From contig NZ_LMKO01000023.1 of NCBI RefSeq assembly GCF_001421705.1, forward strand, positions 170,639 to 234,638: a stretch of DNA of 64,000 nucleotides, written 5' to 3'. The notes beneath the pieces are model-generated. The model saw only the letters and a program-made list of their open reading frames with translations. It was not told the origin of the DNA and made no database searches. Source of the DNA: Xylophilus sp. Leaf220. GTDB lineage: Bacteria > Pseudomonadota > Gammaproteobacteria > Burkholderiales > Burkholderiaceae_C. This document shows, piece after piece, positions 1 to 7,755 of the stretch. A program made the translations under genes and the position numbers. How positions within the stretch are numbered: the first letter of the stretch is position 1; each line of letters starts with the position of its first letter.

Positions 1-270
1 GCCCCTCGGGATGCGCCGAGGAGCGCAGCGGCAGGCGGAAAAAGGGCCGCGCATGTCTGAGCGCAGCGAGTTTGCGCGGACCCCGCCTGACGCGAGCACC
101 GCAGGTTGCCCGCAGCGCAGCGGAGGGACGCAGCACGTGGGGTCGCCTTTCTTTGGTTCCTTTCTTTGGCGAAGCAAAGAAAGGGACTCGCCCGCGGGGG
201 CGAACTCCCCGCCTCCGCACCCAAAAGCCGCAGCGCAGCGAAAAGCAGCAGCGACATCAATCAGCCGGGC

Positions 271-310
271 GCGGCCCTCACCCCCGCCCTCTCCCAGAGG
301 GAGAGGGAGC
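271..310 (+). repeat. 40-bp intergenic repeat, copy 1
   Basis: A 40-bp element running from GCGGCCCTCAC to GGGAGAGGGAGC. Its core CTCTCCC-AGA-GGGAGAG can fold as a hairpin. It matches the copy at 367-406 at 37 of 40 positions, 96 bp apart. Confidence 0.8.
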
Positions 311-366
311 AAGACCGAACAGCCGGCGCGTTGGCCCAACAGACGTCAGTGGATGGCCGCCCGGAC

Positions 367-406
367 GCGGCCCTCACCCCCACCCTCTCCCAGGAGGAGA
401 GGGAGC
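367..406 (+). repeat. 40-bp intergenic repeat, copy 2
   Basis: Second copy of the element at 271-310, with three substitutions. It ends 42 bp before the livH start, so it would lie close to or inside the livH mRNA leader. Confidence 0.8.
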
Positions 407-448
407 CAAACCAACACGGGCAGCCGCCCCCACAAGGACCACCTGACC

Positions 449-1378
449 ATGGGCTTCTTCCTGGAAACCGTCTTCGGCGGCCTCATGGCCGGCATGCTCT
501 ATGCCCTCGTCGCCCTCGGCTTCGTCCTCATCTTCAAGGCCTCGGGCGTCTTCAACTTCGCCCAGGGTGCGATGGTGCTCTTCGCCGCACTGGCGATGGC
601 CCGATATGCCGAATGGTTCCCGCAGTGGTTCGGCTTCAGCAGCCCGCTGCTCGCCAACCTGCTCGCCTTCGCGGGCGCGGTCCTCACCATGGTCGCGGTG
701 GCCTGGCTGATCGAGCGGCTGGCGCTGCGGCGCCTGGTCAACCAGGAGGGCATCACGCTGTTGATGGCGACGCTCGGCATCAGTTACTTCCTCGACGGCG
801 CGGGCCAGCTGCTGTTCGGCAGCGCCACCTACAAGATCGACGTGGGCATGCCCAAGGACCCGATGATGGTGCTGGAGAACACCTTCGAGGGCGGCCTGCT
901 GCTCAGCAAGGAAGACCTCTACGCCGCGCTCGTCGCCGCGCTGCTGGTCGCGACGCTCACCCTCTTCTTCCAGAAGACGCGCACCGGCCGGGCCCTGCGC
1001 GCGGTGGCCGACGACCACCAGGCCGCGCAGTCGATCGGCATCCCGCTCTCGCGCATCTGGGTGATCGTCTGGTCGGTCGGCGGCATCGTGGCGCTGGTGG
1101 CCGGGATCATCTGGGGCTCGAAGCTGGGGGTGCAGTTCTCGATATCGCTGGTGGCGCTGAAGGCGTTCCCGGTGGTGATCCTGGGCGGCCTCACCTCGGT
1201 GCCGGGCGCGATCCTGGGCGGGCTGATCATCGGCGTGGGCGAGAAACTGTCCGAGATCTACCTGGGCCCCTTCGTCGGCGGCGGCATTGAGAACTGGTTC
1301 GCCTACGTGCTGGCGCTGGGCTTTTTGCTGGTGCGGCCACAAGGCCTCTTCGGCGACAAAATCATTGATCGGGTCTAG
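449..1378 (+). CDS. livH: LivH-type ABC permease
   Basis: Inner-membrane permease of a branched-chain-amino-acid-type (HAAT) importer, 309 residues, about eight hydrophobic segments. The LivH family signature GVFNFAQGAM lies near residues 33-42. The cytoplasmic coupling loop is near residues 185-207 (DDHQAAQSIGIPLSRIW). The ATG at 449 was chosen because AAGGA lies 10 bases upstream and the hydrophobic family N-terminus starts there; the frame is open further upstream but that part is not protein-like. livM follows after two bases, so the two permease halves are translationally linked. The substrate cannot be read from sequence. A CoA ligase downstream suggests a carboxylic acid rather than a plain amino acid (inference). 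Confidence 0.93.
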   Translation: MGFFLETVFGGLMAGMLYALVALGFVLIFKASGVFNFAQGAMVLFAALAMARYAEWFPQWFGFSSPLLANLLAFAGAVLTMVAVAWLIERLALRRLVNQEGITLLMATLGISYFLDGAGQLLFGSATYKIDVGMPKDPMMVLENTFEGGLLLSKEDLYAALVAALLVATLTLFFQKTRTGRALRAVADDHQAAQSIGIPLSRIWVIVWSVGGIVALVAGIIWGSKLGVQFSISLVALKAFPVVILGGLTSVPGAILGGLIIGVGEKLSEIYLGPFVGGGIENWFAYVLALGFLLVRPQGLFGDKIIDRV

Positions 1379-1380
1379 CC

Positions 1381-2445
1381 ATGTTCTATCGTGAAAACGG
1401 GCAGTTCAAGAGCAGCTACCGCGCCGACCTGGCCCTGTTCCCGGTGGCGCAGGACCGGTGGGCGATGCTGCTGCTGGCGGCCGTGGCGTTCGTCGCGGTG
1501 CCGCTGGTGGCGAGCGACTACGCGTTCCGCGCGGTGATCACGCCGTTCCTGATCCTGTCGATGGCGGCCATCGGGCTCAACATCCTCGTCGGCTACTGCG
1601 GCCAGATCTCGCTGGGCACCGGGGCCTTCATGGCGGTGGGGGCGTACGCGGCCTTCAACCTGCAGGCGCGCATAGAGGGCATGCCGCTGCTGCTCGCGCT
1701 GCTGGGCGGCGGGCTGGCCGCCACGGTGGCGGGGGTGCTGTTCGGCATACCGTCGCTGCGCATCCGCGGGCTGTATCTGGCGGTGGCGACGCTGGCGGCG
1801 CAGTTTTTCGTCGACTGGTTCACCAACCGGGTGAAGTGGGTGACCAACGATTCGTCCTCGGGCTCGGTCAGCGTGGGGCCGCTGCAGATGGGCGGCTACG
1901 CGTTCGACACGCCGGTGCAGAAGTACCTGCTGTGCCTGGGCCTGGTGGTGCTGTTCGGCCTGCTGGCCAAGAACCTGGTGCGCGGCGCCATCGGACGCGA
2001 GTGGATGGCCATGCGCGACATGGACGTGGCGGCCGCGGTGATCGGCATCCGGCCGGTGTACGCCAAGCTCACCGCGTTCGCGGTCAGCAGCTTCATCGTG
2101 GGCGTGGCCGGCGCGCTGTGGGGCTTCGTGCACCTGGGCGCCTGGGAGCCGGCGGCCTTCGGGATCGACAAGTCGTTCCAGCTGCTGTTCATGATCATCA
2201 TCGGCGGGCTGGGCTCGATCGCCGGCAGTTTCTTCGGCGCGGCCTTCATCGTGCTGCTGCCGCTGTTCCTGAACTACGTGCCGCACTGGCTGGGGCTGTC
2301 GCTCTCGACCTCCACCGCGTCGCACCTGGAGCACATGATCTTCGGGGCGCTGATCGTGTTCTTCCTGATCGTGGAGCCGCACGGGCTGGCCAAGCTGTGG
2401 TCGACGGCGCGGCAGAAGCTGCGCCTCTGGCCATTCCCCCATTGA
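1381..2445 (+). CDS. livM: LivM-type ABC permease
   Basis: Second membrane subunit of the importer, 354 residues. The LivM hallmark NILVGYCGQISLGTGAF lies near residues 65-82, and the coupling helix near residues 210-225 (RDMDVAAAVIGI). The N-terminus carries about 30 polar residues before the first membrane helix, usual for this subfamily. It starts two bases after the livH stop. The C-terminus ends in a short basic tail after the last hydrophobic segment. With LivH it forms the transmembrane pore; LivF (4049-4912) is the one ATPase visible here, and the LivG partner is missing from the window. Confidence 0.93.
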   Translation: MFYRENGQFKSSYRADLALFPVAQDRWAMLLLAAVAFVAVPLVASDYAFRAVITPFLILSMAAIGLNILVGYCGQISLGTGAFMAVGAYAAFNLQARIEGMPLLLALLGGGLAATVAGVLFGIPSLRIRGLYLAVATLAAQFFVDWFTNRVKWVTNDSSSGSVSVGPLQMGGYAFDTPVQKYLLCLGLVVLFGLLAKNLVRGAIGREWMAMRDMDVAAAVIGIRPVYAKLTAFAVSSFIVGVAGALWGFVHLGAWEPAAFGIDKSFQLLFMIIIGGLGSIAGSFFGAAFIVLLPLFLNYVPHWLGLSLSTSTASHLEHMIFGALIVFFLIVEPHGLAKLWSTARQKLRLWPFPH

Positions 2446-2450
2446 GATCT

Positions 2451-2520
2451 CCCCCAGGCTGCGCACTGCGTGTCTTCGCCAACCCCCTTCCGGGGGCGGC
2501 TCCAGCGGACTGGCGGAGCC
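2451..2520. repeat. GC-rich REP-like element between livM and the binding protein gene
   Basis: Contains CCCCCAGGCTGCGCACTGCG, then a CCCCC-TTCC-GGGGG hairpin (2483-2496) and a GGCTCC/GGAGCC hairpin (2498-2520). Similar blocks occur at 4920-4980, 36170-36201 (opposite orientation) and 37979-38018. It may stabilise or partly terminate the livHM message. Confidence 0.6.
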
Positions 2521-2619
2521 AGATCCGCGGTGCCACTGGACCCGATTTTTTGCGGTTGTTTTTGTTTTCGACGGTAGTTGTTCACCCGCACCTTGTGTGC
2601 CCATAACAGGAGACTCGCC

Positions 2620-3945
2620 ATGCAATTCAAGAAGAAGATCGCGCTCGCTGCGGCCGTGGCCGCTGCCGGACTTTCTGCGCTCGCCACGTCCACGCTCGCG
2701 CAGGCCCAGGCGGCCAACGAGCAATTCATTCCGCTGCTGGTCTACCGCACCGGGCAGTTCGCGCCGCTGGGCATTCCGTGGGCCGACGGCAAGCAGGATT
2801 ACCTGAAGCTGGTGAACGCGCGCGACGGCGGCGTCAACGGGGTGAAGCTGGCGTTCGAGGAATGCGAGACGGCCTACGACGCGGCCAAGGGCGTGGAGTG
2901 CTACGAGCGGCTCAAGGGCAAGGGCACCGGCGCCTCGGGCTTCGACCCGCAATCGACCGGCATCACCTTCGCGGTGACCGACAAGGCCTATGCCGACAAG
3001 GTCTCGATCGAGACGCCGGGCTACGGCCTGTCGCAGTCGGTCGACGGCACCGTGTTCCAGTGGAACTTCCCGCTGCTGGGCACCTACTGGACGGCCGCCG
3101 ACGTGATGCTGCAGGACATCGCCAAGAAGGAAAAGGGCAGCCTGAAGGGCAAGAAGATCGCGCTGGTCTACCACGACAGCCCCTACGGCAAGGAGCCGAT
3201 CCCGCTGCTGCAGAAGCGCGCCGCGGCCGACGGCTTCGAGCTGAGCCTGTTCCCGGTCACCCCGCCCGGCGTGGAGCAGAAATCCACCTGGCTGCAGATC
3301 CGCCAGCAGAAGCCCGACTACGTGCTGTTCTGGTCGGCCGGCGTGATGACGCCCGCCGGCATCCGCGAGGCGCAGGCCAGCGGCTATCCGCGCGAGAAGA
3401 TGTACGCCATCTGGTGGGCCGGCTCCGACCACGACGTGAAGGACATCGGCGCGGCCGCCAAGGGCTACAACGCGATCACCATCCACAACAGCGCCGCCAA
3501 GGACAAGGTCCACGACGAGCTGAAGAAGTTCGTCTACGACAAGAACCAGGGCAGCGGCCCGGCCACCAGCGTCGGCACCCTGGCCCACACCCGCGGGATG
3601 ATGATCTCGATGCTGCAGGTCGAGGCCATCCGCGCGGCGCAGGACAAGTACGGCAAGGGCAAGACGCTCACGCCCGAGCAGGTGCGCTGGGGCTACGAGC
3701 ACCTGGACCTGACCGCCGACAAGCTGAAGGCGCTGGGCTTCGGCGAGGTGATGCGGCCGGTCAAGACCAGCTGCCAGAACCACATGGGCGACGACTGGGC
3801 GCGCATCGTCCAGTGGGACGGCGGCAAGTGGGAGATCAAGTCCGACTGGTACCAGTCGGACAAGACGCACATCGATCCGCTGGTCAAGGAGTTCTCGGCC
3901 AAGTACGCCAAGGACAAGAACGTGACCCAGCGCAGTTGCATGTAG
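2620..3945 (+). CDS. Periplasmic binding protein of the HAAT importer
   Basis: Type 1 periplasmic binding protein, 441 residues, feeding the livHM/livF importer. A classical signal peptide occupies residues 1-31 (MQFKKKIALAAAVAAAG, cleavage after AQA). The start was set at 2620 by the CAGGAGA ribosome site and the signal peptide; the frame extends 14 codons further upstream. The mature part shows the receptor-family fold pattern, including SLKGKKIALVYHDSPYG and LAHTRGMMISMLQVEAIR. Two cysteines near the C-terminus (QRSCM end and TSCQN) could pair. The gene is separated from livM by a REP-like element, which often lets binding proteins be made in excess of permeases (inference). Confidence 0.88.
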   Translation: MQFKKKIALAAAVAAAGLSALATSTLAQAQAANEQFIPLLVYRTGQFAPLGIPWADGKQDYLKLVNARDGGVNGVKLAFEECETAYDAAKGVECYERLKGKGTGASGFDPQSTGITFAVTDKAYADKVSIETPGYGLSQSVDGTVFQWNFPLLGTYWTAADVMLQDIAKKEKGSLKGKKIALVYHDSPYGKEPIPLLQKRAAADGFELSLFPVTPPGVEQKSTWLQIRQQKPDYVLFWSAGVMTPAGIREAQASGYPREKMYAIWWAGSDHDVKDIGAAAKGYNAITIHNSAAKDKVHDELKKFVYDKNQGSGPATSVGTLAHTRGMMISMLQVEAIRAAQDKYGKGKTLTPEQVRWGYEHLDLTADKLKALGFGEVMRPVKTSCQNHMGDDWARIVQWDGGKWEIKSDWYQSDKTHIDPLVKEFSAKYAKDKNVTQRSCM

Positions 3946-3970
3946 CCGGTTATTGAAAGAAAAGTGCCTG

Positions 3971-4013
3971 GGGCCGGCTCGCAGCGCCGGCCATCAGCTA
4001 TGTTTTTCATAGC
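3971..4013 (-). repeat. Palindromic intergenic repeat, copy A
   Basis: Two nested inverted repeats: GCCGGC (3973-3978) with GCCGGC (3986-3991), then GCTATG (3997-4002) with CATAGC (4008-4013). It is inverted relative to the other six copies in the window. Confidence 0.75.
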
Positions 4014-4048
4014 AAAGGCGTTCGACCTCTCCTTCACCGAGCCTACCC

Positions 4049-4912
4049 ATGAACGCTCCGCCCTCCTCCGCCGACCCGGCTGCGCAGTTGCAGCCGGCAC
4101 CGCCTCCCCTGCTCGACGTCAACGGCATCGAGGTGATCTACCACCACGTCATCCTGGTGCTGAAGGGCGTCTCGCTGACGGTGCCCGAGGGCGCGATCGT
4201 CGCGCTGCTCGGCGGCAACGGCGCGGGCAAGACGACCACGCTGCGCGCCATATCCAACCTGCTGGAGGGCGAGCGCGGCGAAGTGACCAAGGGCGCGATC
4301 CGGCTGCGCGGCGAGCGGATCGAGCGGCTCACGCCCGCGGCGCTGGTCGACCGCGGCGTGGTGCAGGTGATGGAGGGCCGGCACTGCTTCGCCCACCTGA
4401 CCATCGAGGAGAACCTGCTGGCCGGCGCCTACACCCGCAAGGACCGCGGCGAGATCGCGGCCAACCTGGAGAAGGTCTACACCTACTTCCCGCGGCTCAA
4501 GACGCGGCGTACCAGCCAGGCGGCCTACACCTCGGGCGGCGAGCAGCAGATGTGCGCCATTGGCCGCGCGCTGATGGCCAACCCGCGGATGGTGCTGCTC
4601 GACGAGCCGTCGATGGGCCTGGCGCCGCAGATCGTCGAAGAGGTCTTCGAGATCGTGAAGGACCTGAACACGCGGGAGCACGTCACCTTCCTGCTGGCCG
4701 AACAGAACACCGGCATGGCCCTGCGCTATGCCGGCTACGGCTACATCCTGGAGAGCGGCCGGGTGGTGATGGACGGCACCGCCGCCGCGCTCTCGGGCAA
4801 CGAGGACGTCAAGGAGTTCTACCTGGGCATGGGCCGCAGCGACGACGGCGGCGCCCGCAAGAGCTTCAAGGACGTCAAGAGCTACAAGCGCCGCAAACGC
4901 TGGTTAGCGTGA
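4049..4912 (+). CDS. livF: LivF-type ABC ATPase
   Basis: Cytoplasmic ATPase of the importer, 287 residues. Walker A GGNGAGKT is at 55-62, the signature near 160-166 reads TSGGEQQ in place of LSGGEQQ, and Walker B MVLLDEP is near 182-188. AEQN follows, the LivF-type glutamine replacing the switch histidine. The N-terminus carries about 20 Pro/Ala-rich residues before the core, and the C-terminus has a basic tail (KSYKRRKRW). LivF normally works as a heterodimer with LivG, which is not encoded here. The gene follows a palindromic repeat and precedes the CoA-ligase-like gene. Confidence 0.9.
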   Translation: MNAPPSSADPAAQLQPAPPPLLDVNGIEVIYHHVILVLKGVSLTVPEGAIVALLGGNGAGKTTTLRAISNLLEGERGEVTKGAIRLRGERIERLTPAALVDRGVVQVMEGRHCFAHLTIEENLLAGAYTRKDRGEIAANLEKVYTYFPRLKTRRTSQAAYTSGGEQQMCAIGRALMANPRMVLLDEPSMGLAPQIVEEVFEIVKDLNTREHVTFLLAEQNTGMALRYAGYGYILESGRVVMDGTAAALSGNEDVKEFYLGMGRSDDGGARKSFKDVKSYKRRKRWLA

Positions 4913-4919
4913 GCCCCCC

Positions 4920-4980
4920 GGCTTTGCACTCCGCTGCCGCTGCGTGTCATTCGCCACCCCCCGAGGGGGAGGCAGCCCCG
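4920..4980. repeat. REP-like element after livF
   Basis: GCTTTGCACTCCGCTGCCGC, GTGTCATTCGCCACCCCCC and GAGGGGGAGG follow each other here, a degenerate relative of the block at 2451-2520. The C-run/G-run pair can fold back. Very GC-rich sequence continues to about 5060. Confidence 0.45.
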
Positions 4981-5113
4981 GGCCTTGGGGCGGCCCGGCG
5001 GCCGGGGCGGCATGGAAGGCAAGCATGGCTGCGGCTGACAAGGCGCATCGCGGCGGCCGGGCAGTGATGAAGATGGTCCGCAATCGCATGCAGTGCGAAG
5101 TTTGGGAGAACCG

Positions 5114-6373
5114 ATGAACGAACACTACGACGCACTGGAGACCCGCGACCCGGCGGAGCGGGAGGCGGCGCTGATGGCGGCGCTGCCGGGGCAGGTGGCG
5201 CATGCGCAGGCTCGGGCGCCCGCGTTCGGGCGCATCCTGGCGGGCGTCGATGCGGCGGGGGTGCGCAGCCGCGCGGCGCTGGCGCGGCTGCCGGTGACCC
5301 GCAAGCACGAACTGCTGGAGCTGCAGCAGGCCGCGCGCGCGGCGGGCGGCGATGCGATGGGCGGCTTCGGGGCGGTGGGCTACGGCGCGGCGATGCCGCG
5401 CATCTTCGCGAGCCCCGGCACGCTGTACGAACCCGACGGCCAGCGGGCCGACCACTGGCGGATGGCGCGCGCCTTCTTCGCCGCCGGCTTCCGCGCGGGG
5501 CAGTTGCTGCACAACAGCTTCAGCTACCACCTGGTGCCGGCCGGCGCGATGATGGAGAGCGGCGCCCACGCGCTGGGCTGCACCGTGTTCCCCGGCGGCA
5601 CCGGGCAGACCGAGCAGCAGTTGCAGGCGCTGGCCGAGCTGGGCGCGCACGGGTACGTCGGCACCCCGAGCTTCTTGCGCATCCTGCTCGAGAAGCTGCA
5701 GGAACGCGGCGGCGCACTGCCGCGCCTGACCCGCGCGCTGGTCTCGGGCGAGGCGTTTCCGCCGTCGCTGCGCGACTGGCTGCGGGGACGCGGCGTGGAG
5801 GCCTACCAGTGCTACGCCTCGGCCGACCTGGGCCTGATCGCCTACGAGACGGCGGCGCGCGAGGGCTTGGTGCTGGACGAGGGCGTGGTCGTCGAGATCG
5901 TGGTTCCCGGCACCGGCGAGCCGGTGGCCGAGGGCGAGGTGGGCGAACTGGTCGTCACCAGCTTCAACCCGGTGTACCCGCTGGTGCGCTTCGGCACCGG
6001 CGACCTGTCGGCCGTGCTGCCCGGCACCTGCCCCACCGGCCGCACCGGCACCCGCATCCGCGGCTGGATGGGCCGCGCCGACCAGACGACCAAGGTGCGC
6101 GGCATGTTCGTGCACCCCGCCCAGGTGGCGGAGATCGGCAAACGCTTCACCGAACTGGGCCGGTTGCGGCTGGTGGTCTCCGGCGCGATGGCCGACGACC
6201 GGCTGCTGCTGCGCGCCGAATGCGCATCGCCCGAGGGCGGCGACGCGCTGGCCCGGCGCTTGGGCGAAGCGGTGCGCGAAGTGACCAAGCTGCGCGCCGA
6301 GGTGGAGCTGTGCCCGCCGGGGGCCTTGCCGAACGACGGGAAGGTGATCGAGGATGCGCGGAGCTACGAGTAA
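5114..6373 (+). CDS. Phenylacetate-CoA-ligase-like AMP-binding enzyme
   Basis: Member of the PaaK branch of adenylate-forming enzymes, 419 residues, expected to activate a carboxylic acid with ATP and CoA. Visible family elements are the N-terminal RLPVTRKHELLELQ stretch, the ATP loop as FASPGT (usual form SSGTTG, so serine/threonine-poor here), YGTPSFL-like VGTPSFLRIL, YASADLGLIAYE, RFGTGDL and the C-terminal hinge GWMGRADQTTKVRGMFVHP. The ATG at 5114 was chosen because GGGAG lies six bases upstream. The position directly after a HAAT importer suggests the product activates what that importer brings in. The substrate cannot be named; the unusual ATP loop makes activity slightly less certain. 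Confidence 0.82.
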   Translation: MNEHYDALETRDPAEREAALMAALPGQVAHAQARAPAFGRILAGVDAAGVRSRAALARLPVTRKHELLELQQAARAAGGDAMGGFGAVGYGAAMPRIFASPGTLYEPDGQRADHWRMARAFFAAGFRAGQLLHNSFSYHLVPAGAMMESGAHALGCTVFPGGTGQTEQQLQALAELGAHGYVGTPSFLRILLEKLQERGGALPRLTRALVSGEAFPPSLRDWLRGRGVEAYQCYASADLGLIAYETAAREGLVLDEGVVVEIVVPGTGEPVAEGEVGELVVTSFNPVYPLVRFGTGDLSAVLPGTCPTGRTGTRIRGWMGRADQTTKVRGMFVHPAQVAEIGKRFTELGRLRLVVSGAMADDRLLLRAECASPEGGDALARRLGEAVREVTKLRAEVELCPPGALPNDGKVIEDARSYE

Positions 6374-6430
6374 GGCGGCAAGGACGCCGTCGCGCAGCCC
6401 GGTTGCGCAACAGCGCCTCTTTTGCACCTT

Positions 6431-6450
6431 CGCCCGGCGCAGGCCGGGCG
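6431..6450. terminator. Hairpin between convergent genes
   Basis: Perfect 8-bp stem CGCCCGGC/GCCGGGCG with loop GCAG, between the stops of two convergent genes. There is no T-run on either side, so intrinsic termination is uncertain. It may instead protect 3' ends. Confidence 0.4.
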
Positions 6451-6458
6451 CGGTGCAT

Positions 6459-7661
6459 TCATTCCTCTTCCGCCTCCCGGCAATCCTGCGGCAGGCTGCC
6501 CTGCGCCATGCCGGTGCCCGCCACGCAGTACCAGCGCACCGGCCCGTCGCCCTCCTCCGGTACCGGGTGCATCTGCAGCACGCCGGCCTTGGTGCGGACT
6601 TCCACGTTCATCGTGTCCACGTCGTAGACCAGGCGGCTGCCGTCGGCCAGCTGGGTGGCGGCGCCGGCTTCGGCCAGGGTGTCGGGCTGTTCGCCGTTCT
6701 TCTGGTAGTGGGCGCCGAGGGCGGCCCGCACCTCGGTGCCCATCTGCCAGGCCTGCGCCACCGCCGCGCGTCGGGTGTACTGCTGGTAGGCCGGCAGGGC
6801 CACCGCGGCCAGGATGCCGACCATCGCCACCAGCACGACGAAGCCCGCCGCGCCGCCGCCGGCACGTCCGCCGTAGGGCACGAAGAGCGCCAGAAAGTAC
6901 GCTGCCGGGTGGCGCGCCGGCATCGTCACCGTAGGCTGCAGCACCCGCGCCAGTCGCTTGGTGAGCCAGGGGTAGGCGGAGGTCAGCTCGTGGAACGACG
7001 ACCAGAAGCCGGCGTTGTGCACCGTCTGGCGGGCGTACTCGACCAAATCGATCCGGCTCCAGCGCTGCGGGCCGGCGGCCAGCGCCACCATGGCGCGCGC
7101 GGCGGACTCGGGGCTCTGGCAGCAGGCGCGGCCGTGCAGGTCGCAGGTGCTTTCCTGCGCGCGGGAATAGGCGGCACCCAGCAGCGGCAGCCACAGCACC
7201 GGGATGCGCCAGACATGGCCGGTGAGGTGCTTCATCCGGATGTGGCCCAGTTCGTGGCCCATGTAGAAGTGGATGCCGTCCGGGTGGCGCTCCATCGCGT
7301 CCACCACGTCCGACAGCAGGATGACGAAGTTGCGCCCCAGGAACCGGGTGGCGAACGCGTTGAGCATGCCGCCGCCGTTGAGCAGGTAGGCCTCGGGCAG
7401 CTCGGCGATGCCCAGCTTGCCGCAGCAGTGCACCAGGCTCGCATGCAGGTCGGGCTGCTGTGTGGCGGTGATCCGCACGCCGGTGCCCTTCAGGTAGGAG
7501 ATCAGCGCCGACTGCGCGAACAGGTAGACCACGAAGGCCAGCAGCACGTAGAACAGCAGCGCACCGAAGGTGGCGACCAGGATGAGCACCCAGGCGAGCA
7601 GCCCCAGCACCAGGGTGATGCGGCCGAGCGTGCGCTCGTGCCGGTAGACCAGCGATTCCAT
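6459..7661 (-). CDS. M48 metallopeptidase fused to a type IV pilin-like domain
   Basis: 400 residues with two parts. Residues 1-265 form an M48 (HtpX/Ste24-like) membrane protease, with hydrophobic segments at about 14-55, zinc motif HELGH at 136-140, and third ligand E170 followed by D174 (ESTCD). Residues 270-396 resemble a type IV pilin: helix GFVVLVAMVGILAAVALP at 273-290, then AYQQYTRR, then a C-terminal pair C379/C394 in RWYCV and LPQDCR, like the pilin disulfide loop. The pilin glutamate at mature position 5 is replaced by valine, so normal pilus assembly is unlikely. GGGGGAA lies seven bases before the ATG. Zinc-dependent proteolysis at the inner membrane is expected; the pilin module may act as a periplasmic sensor or anchor (inference). 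Confidence 0.85.
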   Translation of the reverse strand: MESLVYRHERTLGRITLVLGLLAWVLILVATFGALLFYVLLAFVVYLFAQSALISYLKGTGVRITATQQPDLHASLVHCCGKLGIAELPEAYLLNGGGMLNAFATRFLGRNFVILLSDVVDAMERHPDGIHFYMGHELGHIRMKHLTGHVWRIPVLWLPLLGAAYSRAQESTCDLHGRACCQSPESAARAMVALAAGPQRWSRIDLVEYARQTVHNAGFWSSFHELTSAYPWLTKRLARVLQPTVTMPARHPAAYFLALFVPYGGRAGGGAAGFVVLVAMVGILAAVALPAYQQYTRRAAVAQAWQMGTEVRAALGAHYQKNGEQPDTLAEAGAATQLADGSRLVYDVDTMNVEVRTKAGVLQMHPVPEEGDGPVRWYCVAGTGMAQGSLPQDCREAEEE

Positions 7662-7755
7662 TGAAATTCCCCCCAGGAAAGAAAGTTGTGGTTCTTCTGA
7701 CGCGGGCTCTCGCGGCCCGCGGGGGGATTCTAGGAAGTGCGGTCGCGGCGCCCGA

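Larger units (their letters stand above)
1..448. other. Gene-free left edge with intergenic repeats
   Basis: No credible gene lies before the livH start. The reading frame upstream of livH is open only by chance and has no signal peptide or family resemblance. The stretch holds a perfect 10-bp hairpin (positions 159-184, arms CCTTTCTTTG and CAAAGAAAGG), a partial direct copy of its left arm at 146-156, and two copies of a 40-bp GC-rich repeat. Elements of this look are common between genes in Comamonadaceae (family knowledge). The partner ATPase livG is not here, so it would have to lie left of the window or elsewhere. Confidence 0.7.

Noticed and set aside
271-406. Two 40-bp repeats as the start of a CRISPR array
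   Set aside because: Only two copies, imperfect, spacer not of regular size, no cas genes.
11-448. In-frame extension of livH to position 11
   Set aside because: Translates intergenic repeats; ribosome site and family start are at 449.
1375-3870. 831-residue minus-strand frame across livM and the binding protein
   Set aside because: No domain pattern; antisense shadow of two well-supported genes.
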